The position numbers and the translations under genes are program-made. Positions 52,263 through 61,209 of a stretch of 64,000 bases of DNA are shown piece by piece; the stretch's first letter is position 1, and each line of letters starts with the position of its first letter. The stretch spans positions 460,389-524,388 of the forward strand of contig NZ_KB235931.1 in the NCBI RefSeq assembly GCF_000332295.1, in the 5' to 3' direction. Origin of the DNA: Fortiea contorta PCC 7126. Lineage in GTDB: Bacteria; Cyanobacteriota; Cyanobacteriia; Cyanobacteriales; Nostocaceae. Under the pieces are notes generated by a model. It made no database searches and was not told the DNA's origin. It saw only the letters and a program-made list of their open reading frames with translations.

Positions 52263-52550
52263 TTACATTGTCTGTATTAAAACGTAGGGTTGGACAATCA
52301 AGGTGCTAAAGCGTTGACTCGAATTCGCATTCCACTCTTCCATCTGTGCAGTCGAGGGTTTGGAGAGTAATTGCTGATCAATCCATTGTTCTACTTGAGC
52401 AATATTATCACCTGCGATCGCTATTCCTACATCCAATAAATCTAACTGTCCCCCTACGATAATAATCGCATCTCTTTCCAGGTGAGGGATGAGCCATTCC
52501 CACTCGGCCTCATCCAAGTTTTGTGTTAATTCTGCTCTTAAATCTGCCAT
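52263..52550 (-). CDS. DUF2288 family protein
   Basis: A 95-residue protein matching DUF2288: ELTQNLDEAEWEWLIPHLER, AIIIVGGQLDLLDVGIAIA, DNIAQVEQWIDQQLLSKPS. The family is common in cyanobacteria and proteobacteria and has no known role. I choose ATG 52550; the in-frame start at 52607 would add 19 residues that overlap the end of the transporter gene. It follows the AI-2E-type gene on the same strand. Confidence 0.85.
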   Translation of the reverse strand: MADLRAELTQNLDEAEWEWLIPHLERDAIIIVGGQLDLLDVGIAIAGDNIAQVEQWIDQQLLSKPSTAQMEEWNANSSQRFSTLIVQPYVLIQTM

Positions 52551-52606
52551 GACACTAATTCGTAATTCGTAATTAGAATATACTCTTTTTCTTACTCCAA
52601 AATTCA

Positions 52607-53644
52607 CTAAACTTCTGATTTCATCTCGTCAATTTCAAATAAAGATACAATCACTCCCGCGATGGGAATCGAGATAAAGACGCCCAGCAATCCCGCAACC
52701 CTAGCACCTATTAATAAAGCAAAGAATACCACAACAGGATTAAGATTCAGCGCCCCTTGCATAATTCTCGGAGCAATTAAGTTGTCTTGTATTTGCTGGA
52801 GGACAATACAAGCTACTAATACTTTTAGCGCTAACCAAACATCTTGAGATAATACAACTACGGTAATTACACCCACACCTAATGTTGCTCCTATCCCTGG
52901 GATGATATCCAAGATTCCCACTATCACTGATAAAATTAAGGCGAATGGTACTTGTAATAGCAAGAAAACGATTAAACTTGAACTTGTTAAAAATAAAGTT
53001 AATATTAGCTGTCCTTGGAAAAAGCTTAAAAAACTGCGTCGCATGATGCTGGTAAATCTACTGCGGCGATGTTTGGGAATGACTTTGACAATTAAATACC
53101 AAAGCTTTTCACCATCTAATAGCATGAAAAAAGCTACTACTGCAATTAAAATAAAAGTAACAAAATTAGTCAAAAATTGTTGCAAAATAGCTAAACTAGT
53201 GACTACAGAATTAACAGCTTGATTCCGTAATTGTTCTTCAATTAAACTTAAATCTATTTGCAAATTTCGGTTACGCAAAAACTCTTCAATTCGTTCTAAT
53301 AGCGGTAGTAAAGAAGTTAGAAAAACCGATATACTATCAACTAGTTGTTGTCCTTGAGAGAGGACCGCTAACCCGATGGTGATTGTTAAGCCGCCAAGCA
53401 AGACAACACTGAGCAAAAAAACCACAACAACTGCTACAGCTCGAGGTACAAAACGCTGTAACCACCTAACAGGATAACTGAGTAAAAAAGCTAAAATCGC
53501 AGCGAAGGCAAAAATCACAATCACTGCTTCAAAATAAGCTAAAAGTTGTACAATTGCCCAACCACAAGCGACTAACAACAAAAAGCGGACTAACGCCAAA
53601 TTATTTAATCGTTCCCAAATATTTTTGGCTTCTAAGCCGCTCAT
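52607..53644 (-). CDS. AI-2E family (TqsA/PerM-like) membrane transporter
   Basis: A 345-residue membrane protein with about eight helices. The family pattern is plain: FAFAAILAFLLSYPVRWLQR near the N-terminus, a long amphipathic loop (LLPLLERIEEFLRNRN), and the C-terminal block VGILDIIPGIGATLGVGVIT, LIAPRIMQGALNLNPVVVFF. Members export autoinducer-2 or act in Na+/H+ exchange; the substrate here is open. It probably forms a unit with the DUF2288 gene, 56 bases downstream. Confidence 0.92.
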   Translation of the reverse strand: MSGLEAKNIWERLNNLALVRFLLLVACGWAIVQLLAYFEAVIVIFAFAAILAFLLSYPVRWLQRFVPRAVAVVVVFLLSVVLLGGLTITIGLAVLSQGQQLVDSISVFLTSLLPLLERIEEFLRNRNLQIDLSLIEEQLRNQAVNSVVTSLAILQQFLTNFVTFILIAVVAFFMLLDGEKLWYLIVKVIPKHRRSRFTSIMRRSFLSFFQGQLILTLFLTSSSLIVFLLLQVPFALILSVIVGILDIIPGIGATLGVGVITVVVLSQDVWLALKVLVACIVLQQIQDNLIAPRIMQGALNLNPVVVFFALLIGARVAGLLGVFISIPIAGVIVSLFEIDEMKSEV

Positions 53645-53780
53645 AGTACTTTCGGAGAATGGTGAACGGGTAATAAATTACCTTTGTTTGCACAAATAAC
53701 AACCCTATTGCTCACAATCAGCTTAAAGGAAGACAAAGGCGATCGCAACATCCCAAAAGCATACTTCCAGCCTGTGGAAA

Positions 53781-54419
53781 TCACCGCCCTAAATCATGCA
53801 TCCGATTAATTATGGCTGCACAATCAAGTGTCAACTGCTGTAATTCCTCCTTACGAGTGGAACCAGGAGCGTCAATTAATTTACCGATTCTCACAGTGAT
53901 GGGAACAGCTTGCGGGATTGGCGAGCCTTTTTGTAAAATTTTCTCAGTCCCCCATAAACTCACTGGTAATATGGGTACATTTGCTTTGGCTGCTACCAAT
54001 AATGCTCCTCGTTTCGGGTCTGTAATCCGAGCGTCTGGAGTCCGAGTACCTTCCAAGAAAACACCAGCAGCCCAGCCATTTTCTATACATTCTAGGGCAG
54101 AACGGATAGCAGCGCGATCGCCTGTACCTCTACTCACTGGGTAAGCACCATATAACTCAATCACCTGGGCCAAGACGGGAACTTTAAACAATTCTTCCTT
54201 AGCCATATACGCCACCGGGCGACGCACACAACTAGAGATAATCGGCGGATCAAAATAGCTAGCATGATTACTCACTACCAACAAAGGCCCAGATTGCGGT
54301 ACATTTTCCGCACCGTGAATCTGAACTCGAAAGTAAGTATGCAGCATAGGACTAATAACTGACCACTTAAAAGCGTGATACAGCGCCAGACTGAGCAATG
54401 GTTCGCGGCTTCGGCTCAT
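53781..54419 (-). CDS. plsC: 1-acyl-glycerol-3-phosphate acyltransferase
   Basis: A 212-residue enzyme that adds the second acyl chain to make phosphatidate. The motifs are NHASYFD (H-x4-D catalytic pair), FLEGTRTPD (substrate phosphate binding) and VPILPVSLWG. ATG 54419 is the natural start. Upstream in frame the DNA is a CCCCATC-type minisatellite that would translate into Pro/His repeats, so I exclude it. It is the last gene of the block plsX-fabH-fabD-plsC, which runs from fatty-acid start to phospholipid. Confidence 0.92.
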   Translation of the reverse strand: MSRSREPLLSLALYHAFKWSVISPMLHTYFRVQIHGAENVPQSGPLLVVSNHASYFDPPIISSCVRRPVAYMAKEELFKVPVLAQVIELYGAYPVSRGTGDRAAIRSALECIENGWAAGVFLEGTRTPDARITDPKRGALLVAAKANVPILPVSLWGTEKILQKGSPIPQAVPITVRIGKLIDAPGSTRKEELQQLTLDCAAIINRMHDLGR

Positions 54420-54420
54420 A

Positions 54421-54500
54421 AAGGGAGAGGTGGGTGTGGGGAGTGTGGGGAGATGGGGAGATGGGGTGATGGGGTGGTGGGGTGATGGGGAGAAAAAGAA
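54421..54500. repeat. GGGGAGATGGGG minisatellite before plsC
   Basis: Units of GGGGAGATGGGGTGATGG type occupy the fabD-plsC spacer, immediately upstream of the plsC start. A second short run of CCCTAACCTCTAACCCCTAA lies near 54555. The repeat displaces any ordinary leader, so plsC has no clear ribosome site. Confidence 0.75.
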
Positions 54501-54576
54501 TTTACGCTTCCGCAACAATATTCCCCCTCCTCCTACCCTTCCTATTCTCTATTCCCTAACCTCTAACCCCTAACCC

Positions 54577-55458
54577 CTAACTAGGTAATTCAGCAGCAGT
54601 ACGCACGTTTTCTAAGGTTAGATTAGAAACGGTACGTTTAATCAAGCCAGTGAGGACATTACCAGGGCCAATTTCCACAACTCGCTCGATACCGTTGGCT
54701 GGTAGTTGTAAGGAAATTTCTCGCCATCTGACTGAGCCGGTCATCTGTTTGATGAGGCGTTGTTTTAACTCCTCTGGGTTAACTGATGGCAGCGGCTCCA
54801 CATTAGATAATACTGGAACAACTGCAGGCTGAAATGTCACAGATTCCAAAATTTCTTGAAATTCTGTGGCTGCGGTGGCGACTAAGGGCGAGTGAAAGGC
54901 GCCAGAAACTTTCAGGGGAATAGCTCGTTTTGATTTAACTTGTGACATCACCGCTTGCACAGCCTCAGTGGTGCCAGAAATAATCACTTGTGCGGGGCTG
55001 TTGTCATTAGCCAAGACTACATCTGGTGTTTGTGCAATGACTTTTGCTAATTGTTCTTGGTCAAAATTCATCAACGCCGCCATCATCCCACCTGAGGCGC
55101 TATCCATGAGTTCGGCTCGGCGCTTGACTAAGTGTAACCCCGCAGACCACTCAAAAACGCCGGCGATATAAAGAGCGATGTATTCACCCAAACTATGACC
55201 AGCAACTAAATCTGGTTTGTGTCCCCGTTCCCGAAGCAGGTCAGCGAGAATGGTTTCTACAACATAAAGACTAGGTTGGGTGTAAAGCGTGCGTGATAGT
55301 TGTTCGATATCACTTTTACACACATCTGTCACCGACCAACCAAGAATAGTCTCAGCTTGAGCAAATTTATCTTGAGCTGAGGGTATATCTAATAAATCTA
55401 CTCCCATACCTTGGGCTTGAGAACCTTGTCCGGGAAACACCCATGCAGTTTTAGTCAT
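54577..55458 (-). CDS. fabD: Malonyl-CoA:ACP transacylase
   Basis: A 293-residue enzyme that moves malonyl groups from CoA to acyl carrier protein at the entry of fatty-acid synthesis. WVFPGQGSQAQGMGVDL, the nucleophile motif GHSLGEY, SGAFHSPLV with the catalytic His, and IGPGNVLTGL are all present. ATG 55458 is the family start. It is read after fabH and before plsC. Confidence 0.95.
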   Translation of the reverse strand: MTKTAWVFPGQGSQAQGMGVDLLDIPSAQDKFAQAETILGWSVTDVCKSDIEQLSRTLYTQPSLYVVETILADLLRERGHKPDLVAGHSLGEYIALYIAGVFEWSAGLHLVKRRAELMDSASGGMMAALMNFDQEQLAKVIAQTPDVVLANDNSPAQVIISGTTEAVQAVMSQVKSKRAIPLKVSGAFHSPLVATAATEFQEILESVTFQPAVVPVLSNVEPLPSVNPEELKQRLIKQMTGSVRWREISLQLPANGIERVVEIGPGNVLTGLIKRTVSNLTLENVRTAAELPS

Positions 55459-55562
55459 TGGTCATTTGTCATTTGTCATTTATTATTTTTGACTGAGAAG
55501 TCCCTACCTCCCCATCTCCCCATCTCCCCATCTCCCCACCTCCCCATCTCCCCGTCACCACA
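55455..55562. repeat. Heptamer and CCCCATCT repeats in the fabH-fabD spacer
   Basis: TCATTGG/TCATTTG/TCATTTG/TCATTTA at about 55457-55482 are short heptamer repeats, followed by CCCCATCTCCCCAT units at 55507-55552. Both families recur elsewhere in the 41-60 kb part. Confidence 0.7.
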
Positions 55563-55566
55563 TCCC

Positions 55567-56559
55567 CTATCTTCCCCATTGAAAAATTGCCGCGCCCCAG
55601 GTCAGACCCGCACCAAAACCGGCTGCAGCTATGGTGTCATGGGGTTGAATTGTACCTTGTCGTACTGCTTCGTCTAGGGCGATGGGGATGGAGGCGGCGG
55701 AGGTGTTACCGTAGTTGGCGAGGTTACTAATAACTTTATGTTGGGGGATGTTGAGGCGTTGAGCAACGGCATCAAGAATCCGCTGATTGGCTTGGTGTAA
55801 GAGTAACCAATCTATTTGGTCAACGGTTAGGTTTGCTTGAAATAAGGCTTTATCAATTACTTCTGGCACTCGTTGAACGGCGAAGCGGTATACTTCTTTG
55901 CCGTTCATGGTGATAGGCTGGTAAGTTCCTTGACCGATGTTGACGCCGGGTAGTAGTTCTTGGGAGGAGGGTTGATAGGCAAGATTGAGGTAATGGTTTT
56001 GAGTGCCATCGCTTTTAAGTGTAAATCCTAATAAGCGATCGCTCTCGTTAGCTTGCAATACTACTGCCCCAGCACCATCACCGAACAGTACACAAGTCCT
56101 GCGGTCTTGCCAATCTACCCAACGGGAGAGGATATCTGCTCCGATCAACAGTACATTTTGATATACTCCTGTTCTGATGTATTGGGCTGCTGTGACTAGT
56201 CCAAATACGAAGCCGGAGCAGGCAGCTGTCAAATCAAAGGCTACTGCTTTGGTTGCTCCCAATTGCGCCTGAATTTGACAAGCACTACCAAATAAGTCAT
56301 CTGGGCTGGAGGTGGCGAGAATAATTAAGTCTATGTCTGCTGGCGTGATCCCGGCAGAAGAGATCGCCTGCATACTCGCTTTCGCCCCCAAATTGCTTAA
56401 TGACTCGCTCGGCATTGCTAAACGCCGTTGACAAATTCCTGTCCTTGTGGTTATCCACTCATCTGATGTTTCCACCAATGTGCTGAGTGTCTGGTTGTCT
56501 AGGGAAGTTTCTGGTAGAGCGGAACCACTTCCTGTAATTGCTATGCCTAATTTTTGCAC
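55567..56559 (-). CDS. fabH: Beta-ketoacyl-ACP synthase III
   Basis: A 330-residue enzyme that condenses acetyl-CoA with malonyl-ACP to start fatty-acid synthesis. The triad is visible: Cys in LTAACSGFVFG, His in LLHQANQRIL and Asn in ANYGNTSAAS. I choose GTG 56559 because GAGG stands six bases before it and the protein then begins VQKLGIAITGSGSALP as in relatives; a GTG 12 bases earlier is possible. It lies between plsX and fabD. Confidence 0.94.
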   Translation of the reverse strand: MQKLGIAITGSGSALPETSLDNQTLSTLVETSDEWITTRTGICQRRLAMPSESLSNLGAKASMQAISSAGITPADIDLIILATSSPDDLFGSACQIQAQLGATKAVAFDLTAACSGFVFGLVTAAQYIRTGVYQNVLLIGADILSRWVDWQDRRTCVLFGDGAGAVVLQANESDRLLGFTLKSDGTQNHYLNLAYQPSSQELLPGVNIGQGTYQPITMNGKEVYRFAVQRVPEVIDKALFQANLTVDQIDWLLLHQANQRILDAVAQRLNIPQHKVISNLANYGNTSAASIPIALDEAVRQGTIQPHDTIAAAGFGAGLTWGAAIFQWGR

Positions 56560-56608
56560 TCCTACCCTCACTCGCTATCAGCGTTGTTTCTTTGTTATTT
56601 GTCAAAAG

Positions 56609-56644
56609 TCATTTGTCATTTGCGAGAAAACAAATGACAAATGA
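56609..56644. terminator. 14-bp stem hairpin between plsX and fabH
   Basis: TCATTTGTCATTTG (56609-56622) pairs perfectly with CAAATGACAAATGA (56631-56644) around CGAGAAAA. It is built from the heptamer repeat CAAATGA in both orientations. It lies in the middle of a same-strand gene block, so it may weaken read-through or protect the transcript rather than end it. Confidence 0.6.
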
Positions 56645-56651
56645 TTAATGG

Positions 56652-57677
56652 TTAACTACTCTCACGCTGTAGGGTTTGATCTGGGGATTGAATGCGTTGC
56701 AAAACCTGATTATCTACAGCTTCTTTTGCCATACGAATAGCATTAAAAATTGAGGGTGCTTGTGAGCTACCATGACCAATAAAACAAATGCCAGCAACAC
56801 CTAAAAGCAAAGCACCGCCGTGCTCTGCGTGATCCATTCGCTGTTTAATGCGCTTCAGGTTAGGTTTTAAGAGTGCTGTACCAATTTGACCGTGCAATCC
56901 TTGGGGTAATTCTTCCCGCAAGATTTGCAAAATCACTTGTCCCACGGCTTCGGCAAACTTCAATAAAACATTGCCTGCAAAACCATCACAGACAATCACA
57001 TCAAAGTTGCCTGAAAGCACATCACGGCCTTCAGCATTCCCAATAAAATTAATTTGAGAATTTTCCTTTAGCAATTGGTGAGCGCGCACTGCGGCATCAT
57101 TGCCTTTAGATTCTTCTTCACCGATATTTAATAAACCAACCTTGGGGTCGTTTGTACCCAGTACATACTGACTATAAACCGACCCCATGATGGCAAATTG
57201 TTCTAAAAACTTAGGACGGCAGTCAACATTTGCACCGACATCGAGTATGATTACTGGTTTGCCTGCAATAATTGTTGGGAAGACTGCCCCAATTGCCGGA
57301 CGATCAATTCCCGGTAATCTGCCCAAGCGGAGTAAAGCCGATGCCATTGCTGCCCCTGAATGTCCGGCAGAAAAGACTGCATCTGCTTGTTGCTGCTTAA
57401 CTAAATCCATTGCTACGTTGATGGAAGCTTTGGGTTTCCGCCTAATGGCAGTTAAAGGCTCCTCATCCATAGCGATCGCATCCTCTGCAGGTACGATCTC
57501 CAGCTGCCCTAAATTAGTTTTTGGTGGTAGGGCAGCTTCTATTTGTTGGGGATCACCCACCAATAAAACTTTTACACCCAATTCTTCCCGTGCTCGCAGT
57601 GCGCCAGCAACGATTTCACCGGGTGCATGATCCCCTCCCATTGCGTCAATTGCGATCCGTACGCAAGTCGATCCCAT
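56652..57677 (-). CDS. plsX: Phosphate acyltransferase PlsX
   Basis: A 341-residue enzyme that converts acyl-ACP to acyl-phosphate, the first step toward phosphatidate. RIAIDAMGGDHAPGEIVAGA, VFSAGHSGAAMASALL, ILDVGANVDCRPKFL and DGFAGNVLLKFAEA are family signatures. ATG 57677 gives six residues (MGSTCV) ahead of the conserved start. It leads the plsX-fabH-fabD-plsC run. Upstream is a long array of repeats, so its promoter must lie in a short unique stretch around 57690-57745. Confidence 0.94.
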   Translation of the reverse strand: MGSTCVRIAIDAMGGDHAPGEIVAGALRAREELGVKVLLVGDPQQIEAALPPKTNLGQLEIVPAEDAIAMDEEPLTAIRRKPKASINVAMDLVKQQQADAVFSAGHSGAAMASALLRLGRLPGIDRPAIGAVFPTIIAGKPVIILDVGANVDCRPKFLEQFAIMGSVYSQYVLGTNDPKVGLLNIGEEESKGNDAAVRAHQLLKENSQINFIGNAEGRDVLSGNFDVIVCDGFAGNVLLKFAEAVGQVILQILREELPQGLHGQIGTALLKPNLKRIKQRMDHAEHGGALLLGVAGICFIGHGSSQAPSIFNAIRMAKEAVDNQVLQRIQSPDQTLQRESS

Positions 57678-57745
57678 TGCTTAGAGCTTCTAGAAACATT
57701 ACAAATTTTACCAGATGGCTTTACCCAAAAATCGCCACTTTTAAA

Positions 57746-57890
57746 TTATGGGGCATTGGGGAGTGTGGGAGATGGGGAGGTGGGGAGATGGGGAGTGTGG
57801 GAGATGGGGAGGTGGGGAGATGGGGAGGTGGGGAGTGTGGGAGGTGTGGGAGGTGTGGGAGGTGTGGGAGGTGTGGGAGGTGGAGGAAGC
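57746..57890. repeat. GGGGAGATGGGGAGGTGGGGAGTGTGGGAG minisatellite
   Basis: About 145 bases of purine-rich units: GGGGAGGTGGGGAGATGGGG blocks, ending in five copies of GGAGGTGTGG. It stands immediately upstream of the plsX promoter region. One strand is nearly free of C. Confidence 0.85.
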
Positions 57891-57941
57891 TTTGGGTTCT
57901 GAGCAGGATATTTTGAGTTTTGAAATTCAAGTTTCAGGCTA

Positions 57942-58218
57942 AAAGGCTGACGATTCGAGTTCAAAGGCTGACGATTCGAGTTCAAAGGCTGACGATTCGA
58001 GTTCAAAGGCTGACGCTTCGAGTTCAAAGGCTCACACTTGAGGTTCAAAGGCTCACACTTGAGGTTCAAAGGCTCACACTTGAGGTTCAAAGGCTGACGA
58101 TTCGAGTTCAAAGGCTCACACTTGAGGTTCAAAGGCTGACGCTTGAGGTTCAAAGGCTGACGCTTGAGGTTCAAAGGCTGACGCTTGAGGTTCAAAGGCT
58201 CACGCTTGAGGTTCAAAG
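57942..58218. repeat. 21-bp tandem repeat, about 13 copies
   Basis: The unit TTCAAAGGCTGACGATTCGA G (21 bp) repeats 13 times, with variants GACGCTTCGAG, CACACTTGAGG, GACGCTTGAGG and CACGCTTGAGG in its second half. Because 21 is a multiple of three, it stays open in both orientations as seven-residue repeats (QRLTIRV on plus, LNLKRQP on minus). It has no start, ribosome site or flanking gene, so I consider it a non-coding minisatellite. Confidence 0.85.
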
Positions 58219-58231
58219 GCTCAAAATTTAC

Positions 58232-58322
58232 TCCCCATCACCCCATCACCCCATCACCCCATCACCCCATCACCCCATCACCCCATCACCCCATCACCCC
58301 ATCACCCCACACTCCCCACACT
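58232..58322. repeat. CCCCATCA repeat after the 21-bp array
   Basis: Nine to ten CCCCATCA octamers are followed by ACTCCCCACACTC, directly next to the pepA stop codon. It may form the 3' end of the pepA transcript. Confidence 0.85.
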
Positions 58323-58324
58323 CA

Positions 58325-59806
58325 CTATTCCACTGGACTCAATACCCAGTTAACCAAAGTCCGCACGCCGAAACCTGTTGCGCCTGAATTGTTGTAGCCG
58401 TTTTCTTTATCTGCCCACACTGGCCCGGCAATGTCTAAATGTGCCCAGGGGGTGTCTTTGACAAATTGTTTGAGGAAAAGAGCAGCTGTAATTGAACCAC
58501 CGGCACGAGGGCCTGTGTTTTTCATGTCGGCTAGTCCGGATTTCAGCCCCTCAAAATATTTTTCTTCCATCGGCATTCGCCAAATCTTTTCGCCTGAGCT
58601 TTGGGCTGCTTTTTCTAGCTGGGAGGCGACAGCATCATCAGGGGTAAATAATCCTGCCATGTCTTCACCCAAGGCGACAACACAAGCGCCTGTCAAGGTG
58701 GCTAAGTCTACGATCGCATCTAATCCCAATTTATCAGCAAATACTAAAGCATCTGCTAAAGTCAAACGTCCTTCAGCATCCGTGTTGTTGACTTCGATGG
58801 TTTTGCCGTTGGATGCTTTGAGGATGTCTCCTGGGTGCATGGCTTTACCACTGATCATGTTCTCAGTGGCGGCTGAAATAAAGTGTACCTCAGCGTCGGG
58901 TTTAATTTGGGCGATCGCTTTGGCTGCACCTAATGTCGCCGCAGCACCACCCATATCAATTTTCATGGTTTCAATCCCGCTACCAGCACCTTTAATATTG
59001 AGTCCGCCGGAGTCGAAGGTTAAACCTTTACCAATAATTGCTAGCTTGCGTGTGGGTGTGCCGTTTGGTTTGTAGGTTAAATGAATAAATTTAGGTGGTA
59101 AGTCTGATGCTTGGGCGACTCCCAAAAATGCGCCCATACCTAGTTTTTCGCAGTCTTCTCGTTCCAGGATTTCTAGTTGTAAGCCGTGTTCGTTAGCGAT
59201 CGCTTGAGCTGTTTCGGCTAAAGTAATTGGTGTGACTTCATTTGCTGGGGCTGCTACCAACTGCCGAGCTAAAATTACTCCAGAAACGACTTGATCAGCG
59301 CGAGTAATCGCCGCTTCTTGTCCAGATAACCCCAGTAAATCTACGGTTTCTAATTGTGTTCCTTTATCTTCAGGTTCTGATTTAAACCGAATATCTTGGT
59401 AGAGTGCTAATTGTATACCTTCAGCGATCGCTTGAGCTGCTGCATCCGCTTGATGATTCCCCAGAGGTAAACTCAGCCCTAGAGTTTTGCTCTTTAGCTT
59501 TTTCCCTACCCTAGCCACAGTAGCCGCCGTACGTCGTAAGGTATCTAGTTTCAAAGCTTCTGTTTTACCTAAACCGACTAAAATAACTTTTTTAATCAAA
59601 CTACCTGCAGCTACCCTAGTGAAAATGCTGCTATTGGCTTTACCTTTAAATTCCTCTTCCGCAATCAGTTCTTTTAAAACACCAGCCAACCTTTCATCTA
59701 AAGTTGCCAGTTCCCCAGTTAACTCTACAGCATCTTCAAATAATCCAATTGCCAACGTATCCCCTGCCCACTCTAAAAGAGGCGTATCACTCGGTCGAAT
59801 TATCAT
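58325..59806 (-). CDS. pepA: Leucyl aminopeptidase (M17)
   Basis: A 493-residue cytosolic peptidase with two metal ions that trims N-terminal residues. The catalytic block is complete: [14 protein letters not shown] (metal Lys/Asp), [15 protein letters not shown], and [14 protein letters not shown] with the Asp-Glu metal ligands and the Arg. I start at ATG 59806 ([18 protein letters not shown]); a longer frame to 59956 translates a Ser/His/Thr repeat from minisatellite DNA and is not protein. The gene stands alone between repeat arrays. Confidence 0.94.
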   Translation of the reverse strand: MIIRPSDTPLLEWAGDTLAIGLFEDAVELTGELATLDERLAGVLKELIAEEEFKGKANSSIFTRVAAGSLIKKVILVGLGKTEALKLDTLRRTAATVARVGKKLKSKTLGLSLPLGNHQADAAAQAIAEGIQLALYQDIRFKSEPEDKGTQLETVDLLGLSGQEAAITRADQVVSGVILARQLVAAPANEVTPITLAETAQAIANEHGLQLEILEREDCEKLGMGAFLGVAQASDLPPKFIHLTYKPNGTPTRKLAIIGKGLTFDSGGLNIKGAGSGIETMKIDMGGAAATLGAAKAIAQIKPDAEVHFISAATENMISGKAMHPGDILKASNGKTIEVNNTDAEGRLTLADALVFADKLGLDAIVDLATLTGACVVALGEDMAGLFTPDDAVASQLEKAAQSSGEKIWRMPMEEKYFEGLKSGLADMKNTGPRAGGSITAALFLKQFVKDTPWAHLDIAGPVWADKENGYNNSGATGFGVRTLVNWVLSPVE

Positions 59807-59867
59807 TTTTGTATTTTGTGTAAATCTTCTTGTACCAGTATTGCTTAAAATTATATGTTTATGTATT

Positions 59868-60018
59868 GGGGAGAGGGAATGGGAAGTGTGGGGGGTGTGG
59901 GAGGAGGGGGAGGTGTGGGAGGTGTGGGAGGTGTGGGAGGAAGGAGAAGATAGCAAGCGTCAGCATAAATTCTTTTTCTCCCCACCTCCCCATCACCCCA
60001 TCACCCCACCTCCCCATA
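59868..60018. repeat. GGAGGTGTGG and CCCCATCA repeats around a hairpin-like centre
   Basis: Purine-rich GGGAGGTGTGGGAGG units (59868-59950) face pyrimidine-rich CCCCACCTCCCCATCA units (59980-60018). The two halves are partly complementary and could fold back. This is the last of six sites of this repeat family. Confidence 0.75.
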
Positions 60019-60089
60019 TCTCCGGCACAAATCGCGTAATTGTGCGATCGCTTTAATTTCGAGTTCTGACCTTGTGAATCCCCAGTGAA

Positions 60090-60449
60090 TTAAAACTGGT
60101 CATCGCGGATCTGAAAATCCTTGCCAAGAAAGACCGCTATCTGCTTAATCCAGTTGGCAAGACGGTTAAATTTGTGTTCAATCTTCTTGTCAGCATCATT
60201 AAGGCGATACTCAACAAATACTTTTTTTTCGCCGTACTCAGTTAGATGTACATCTAGCTTTTTGTCAGTCGCATACAGTTTGTCAACTAAAGTATCGTTT
60301 AAATTATCGATAGCTGTAAGTAAATCATTTTTCGTTTGAGATATTTTGGCATTAATATTAGCCTCAACTTGAGATAGCCGATAAACTGCACCAGCTAATA
60401 TTAATAATCCAGAAATAATAGTCAGAGTATTGTTGATTTCTGATTTCAT
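60090..60449 (-). CDS. Membrane-anchored coiled-coil protein of unknown function
   Basis: A 119-residue protein with one N-terminal membrane helix (IISGLLILAGAVYRL, ~11-25) followed by a helical coiled coil (VEANINAKISQTKNDLLTAI) and a basic end (HKFNRLANWIKQIAVFLGK). The layout resembles small phage or secretion accessory proteins, but I do not recognise a family. It is the last gene of the operon running in from the right edge, 132 bases after its neighbour. Confidence 0.6.
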   Translation of the reverse strand: MKSEINNTLTIISGLLILAGAVYRLSQVEANINAKISQTKNDLLTAIDNLNDTLVDKLYATDKKLDVHLTEYGEKKVFVEYRLNDADKKIEHKFNRLANWIKQIAVFLGKDFQIRDDQF

Positions 60450-60581
60450 GATTCAATTAATAAAAAAAGCGATCGCACTGCAAGACGCTAAGTGGATCGC
60501 TACAGAGATGAAACTATATATCCCACTACACTAACTTGCAAAAATTTTTGAGCAATACGAATTTCTAGTGAAACAGAAACT

Positions 60582-60983
60582 TTAATCGGCATCGCCAATA
60601 AATTCATAAATTGTTAGCTGCAAGTCTCTTAGCCAAAATGCGTCAGACAGCACTAATTCAAAATTACTTGCTACGTTAGGCAGCAAAATCAGCTTGGAGC
60701 GATTCAGATACAGAGAAAATATAGCTATTTCAGATTTTTGTGCATTAACCCCACCATTGGGAAAAGCTTGAAAAGCCCTTAAATTCCCCGCCCACTTCCA
60801 TCGCTTCCCCAAGGGAATAGTTGAAACCGTCTTCGCTATCAAAATTTTCCTATCAAATAAAATAGGAATTTCAAAAGACGGTAACGGCTTGTATCCTTTC
60901 TCTACTACCTCTTGAGCTTGCTTGTACTCCTGATAAATTAGTCTCCAATTCGAGGATATATTAAGAGCCGACGAAAGCATCAA
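60582..60983 (-). CDS. Unrecognised protein in right-edge operon
   Basis: A 133-residue soluble protein (WRLIYQEYKQAQEVVEKGYK, FDRKILIAKTVSTIPLGKRW, LSDAFWLRDLQLTIYEF). No family is recognised. Its start overlaps the previous gene by 23 bases, a sign of translational coupling. The beta-rich centre and Trp-rich parts suit a small structural protein; this is a guess. Confidence 0.55.
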   Translation of the reverse strand: MMLSSALNISSNWRLIYQEYKQAQEVVEKGYKPLPSFEIPILFDRKILIAKTVSTIPLGKRWKWAGNLRAFQAFPNGGVNAQKSEIAIFSLYLNRSKLILLPNVASNFELVLSDAFWLRDLQLTIYEFIGDAD

Positions 60984-61209
60984 AAGCCTCTAAAAGCATT
61001 AAATTGGATTCCAAATTAGGAACATAATCATCCATATCAACCTCGCACATTTCCAGAATATCTAAGTATTCCTCAAATGTGATTTGACCTTTTAAAAAAG
61101 CCATCAATCCTAAATGTGCAGCCTCTTCTTGCTCTAATCTCAGAGCAATTTCATCCTCAGTCATTTGAGGATATAGGGGAATTTCTACCCCTATAACGCT
61201 TTCAATCAT
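60961..61209 (-). CDS. Small acidic protein in right-edge operon
   Basis: An 82-residue protein rich in Glu, Asp and Leu (MTEDEIALRLEQEEAAHLGL, MAFLKGQITFEEYLDILEMC). Its ATG overlaps the stop of the upstream gene by one base (TAATG), and its end overlaps the next gene by 23 bases. Size and charge suggest a chaperone or assembly helper, but no family is recognised. Confidence 0.6.
   Translation of the reverse strand: MIESVIGVEIPLYPQMTEDEIALRLEQEEAAHLGLMAFLKGQITFEEYLDILEMCEVDMDDYVPNLESNLMLLEAFDAFVGS

Noticed and set aside
54420..54518. N-terminal extension of plsC
   Set aside because: It is translated CCCCATC repeat; homology starts at MSRSREPLLSLAL.
57942..58218. CRISPR array
   Set aside because: The 21-bp units are contiguous, with no unique spacers between them and no cas genes nearby.
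57746..58387. Long repetitive open frames (Gly/Trp/Arg, QRLTLEV or Pro/His/Ser repeats) on both strands
   Set aside because: They are translations of minisatellite DNA whose unit length is a multiple of three; no start signals and similar frames on both strands.
58431..59075. Plus-strand frame of 214 codons opposite pepA
   Set aside because: Antisense shadow of a conserved enzyme.
59807..59956. N-terminal extension of pepA (Ser/His/Thr repeats)
   Set aside because: It is translated repeat DNA; the conserved aminopeptidase start is ATG 59806.
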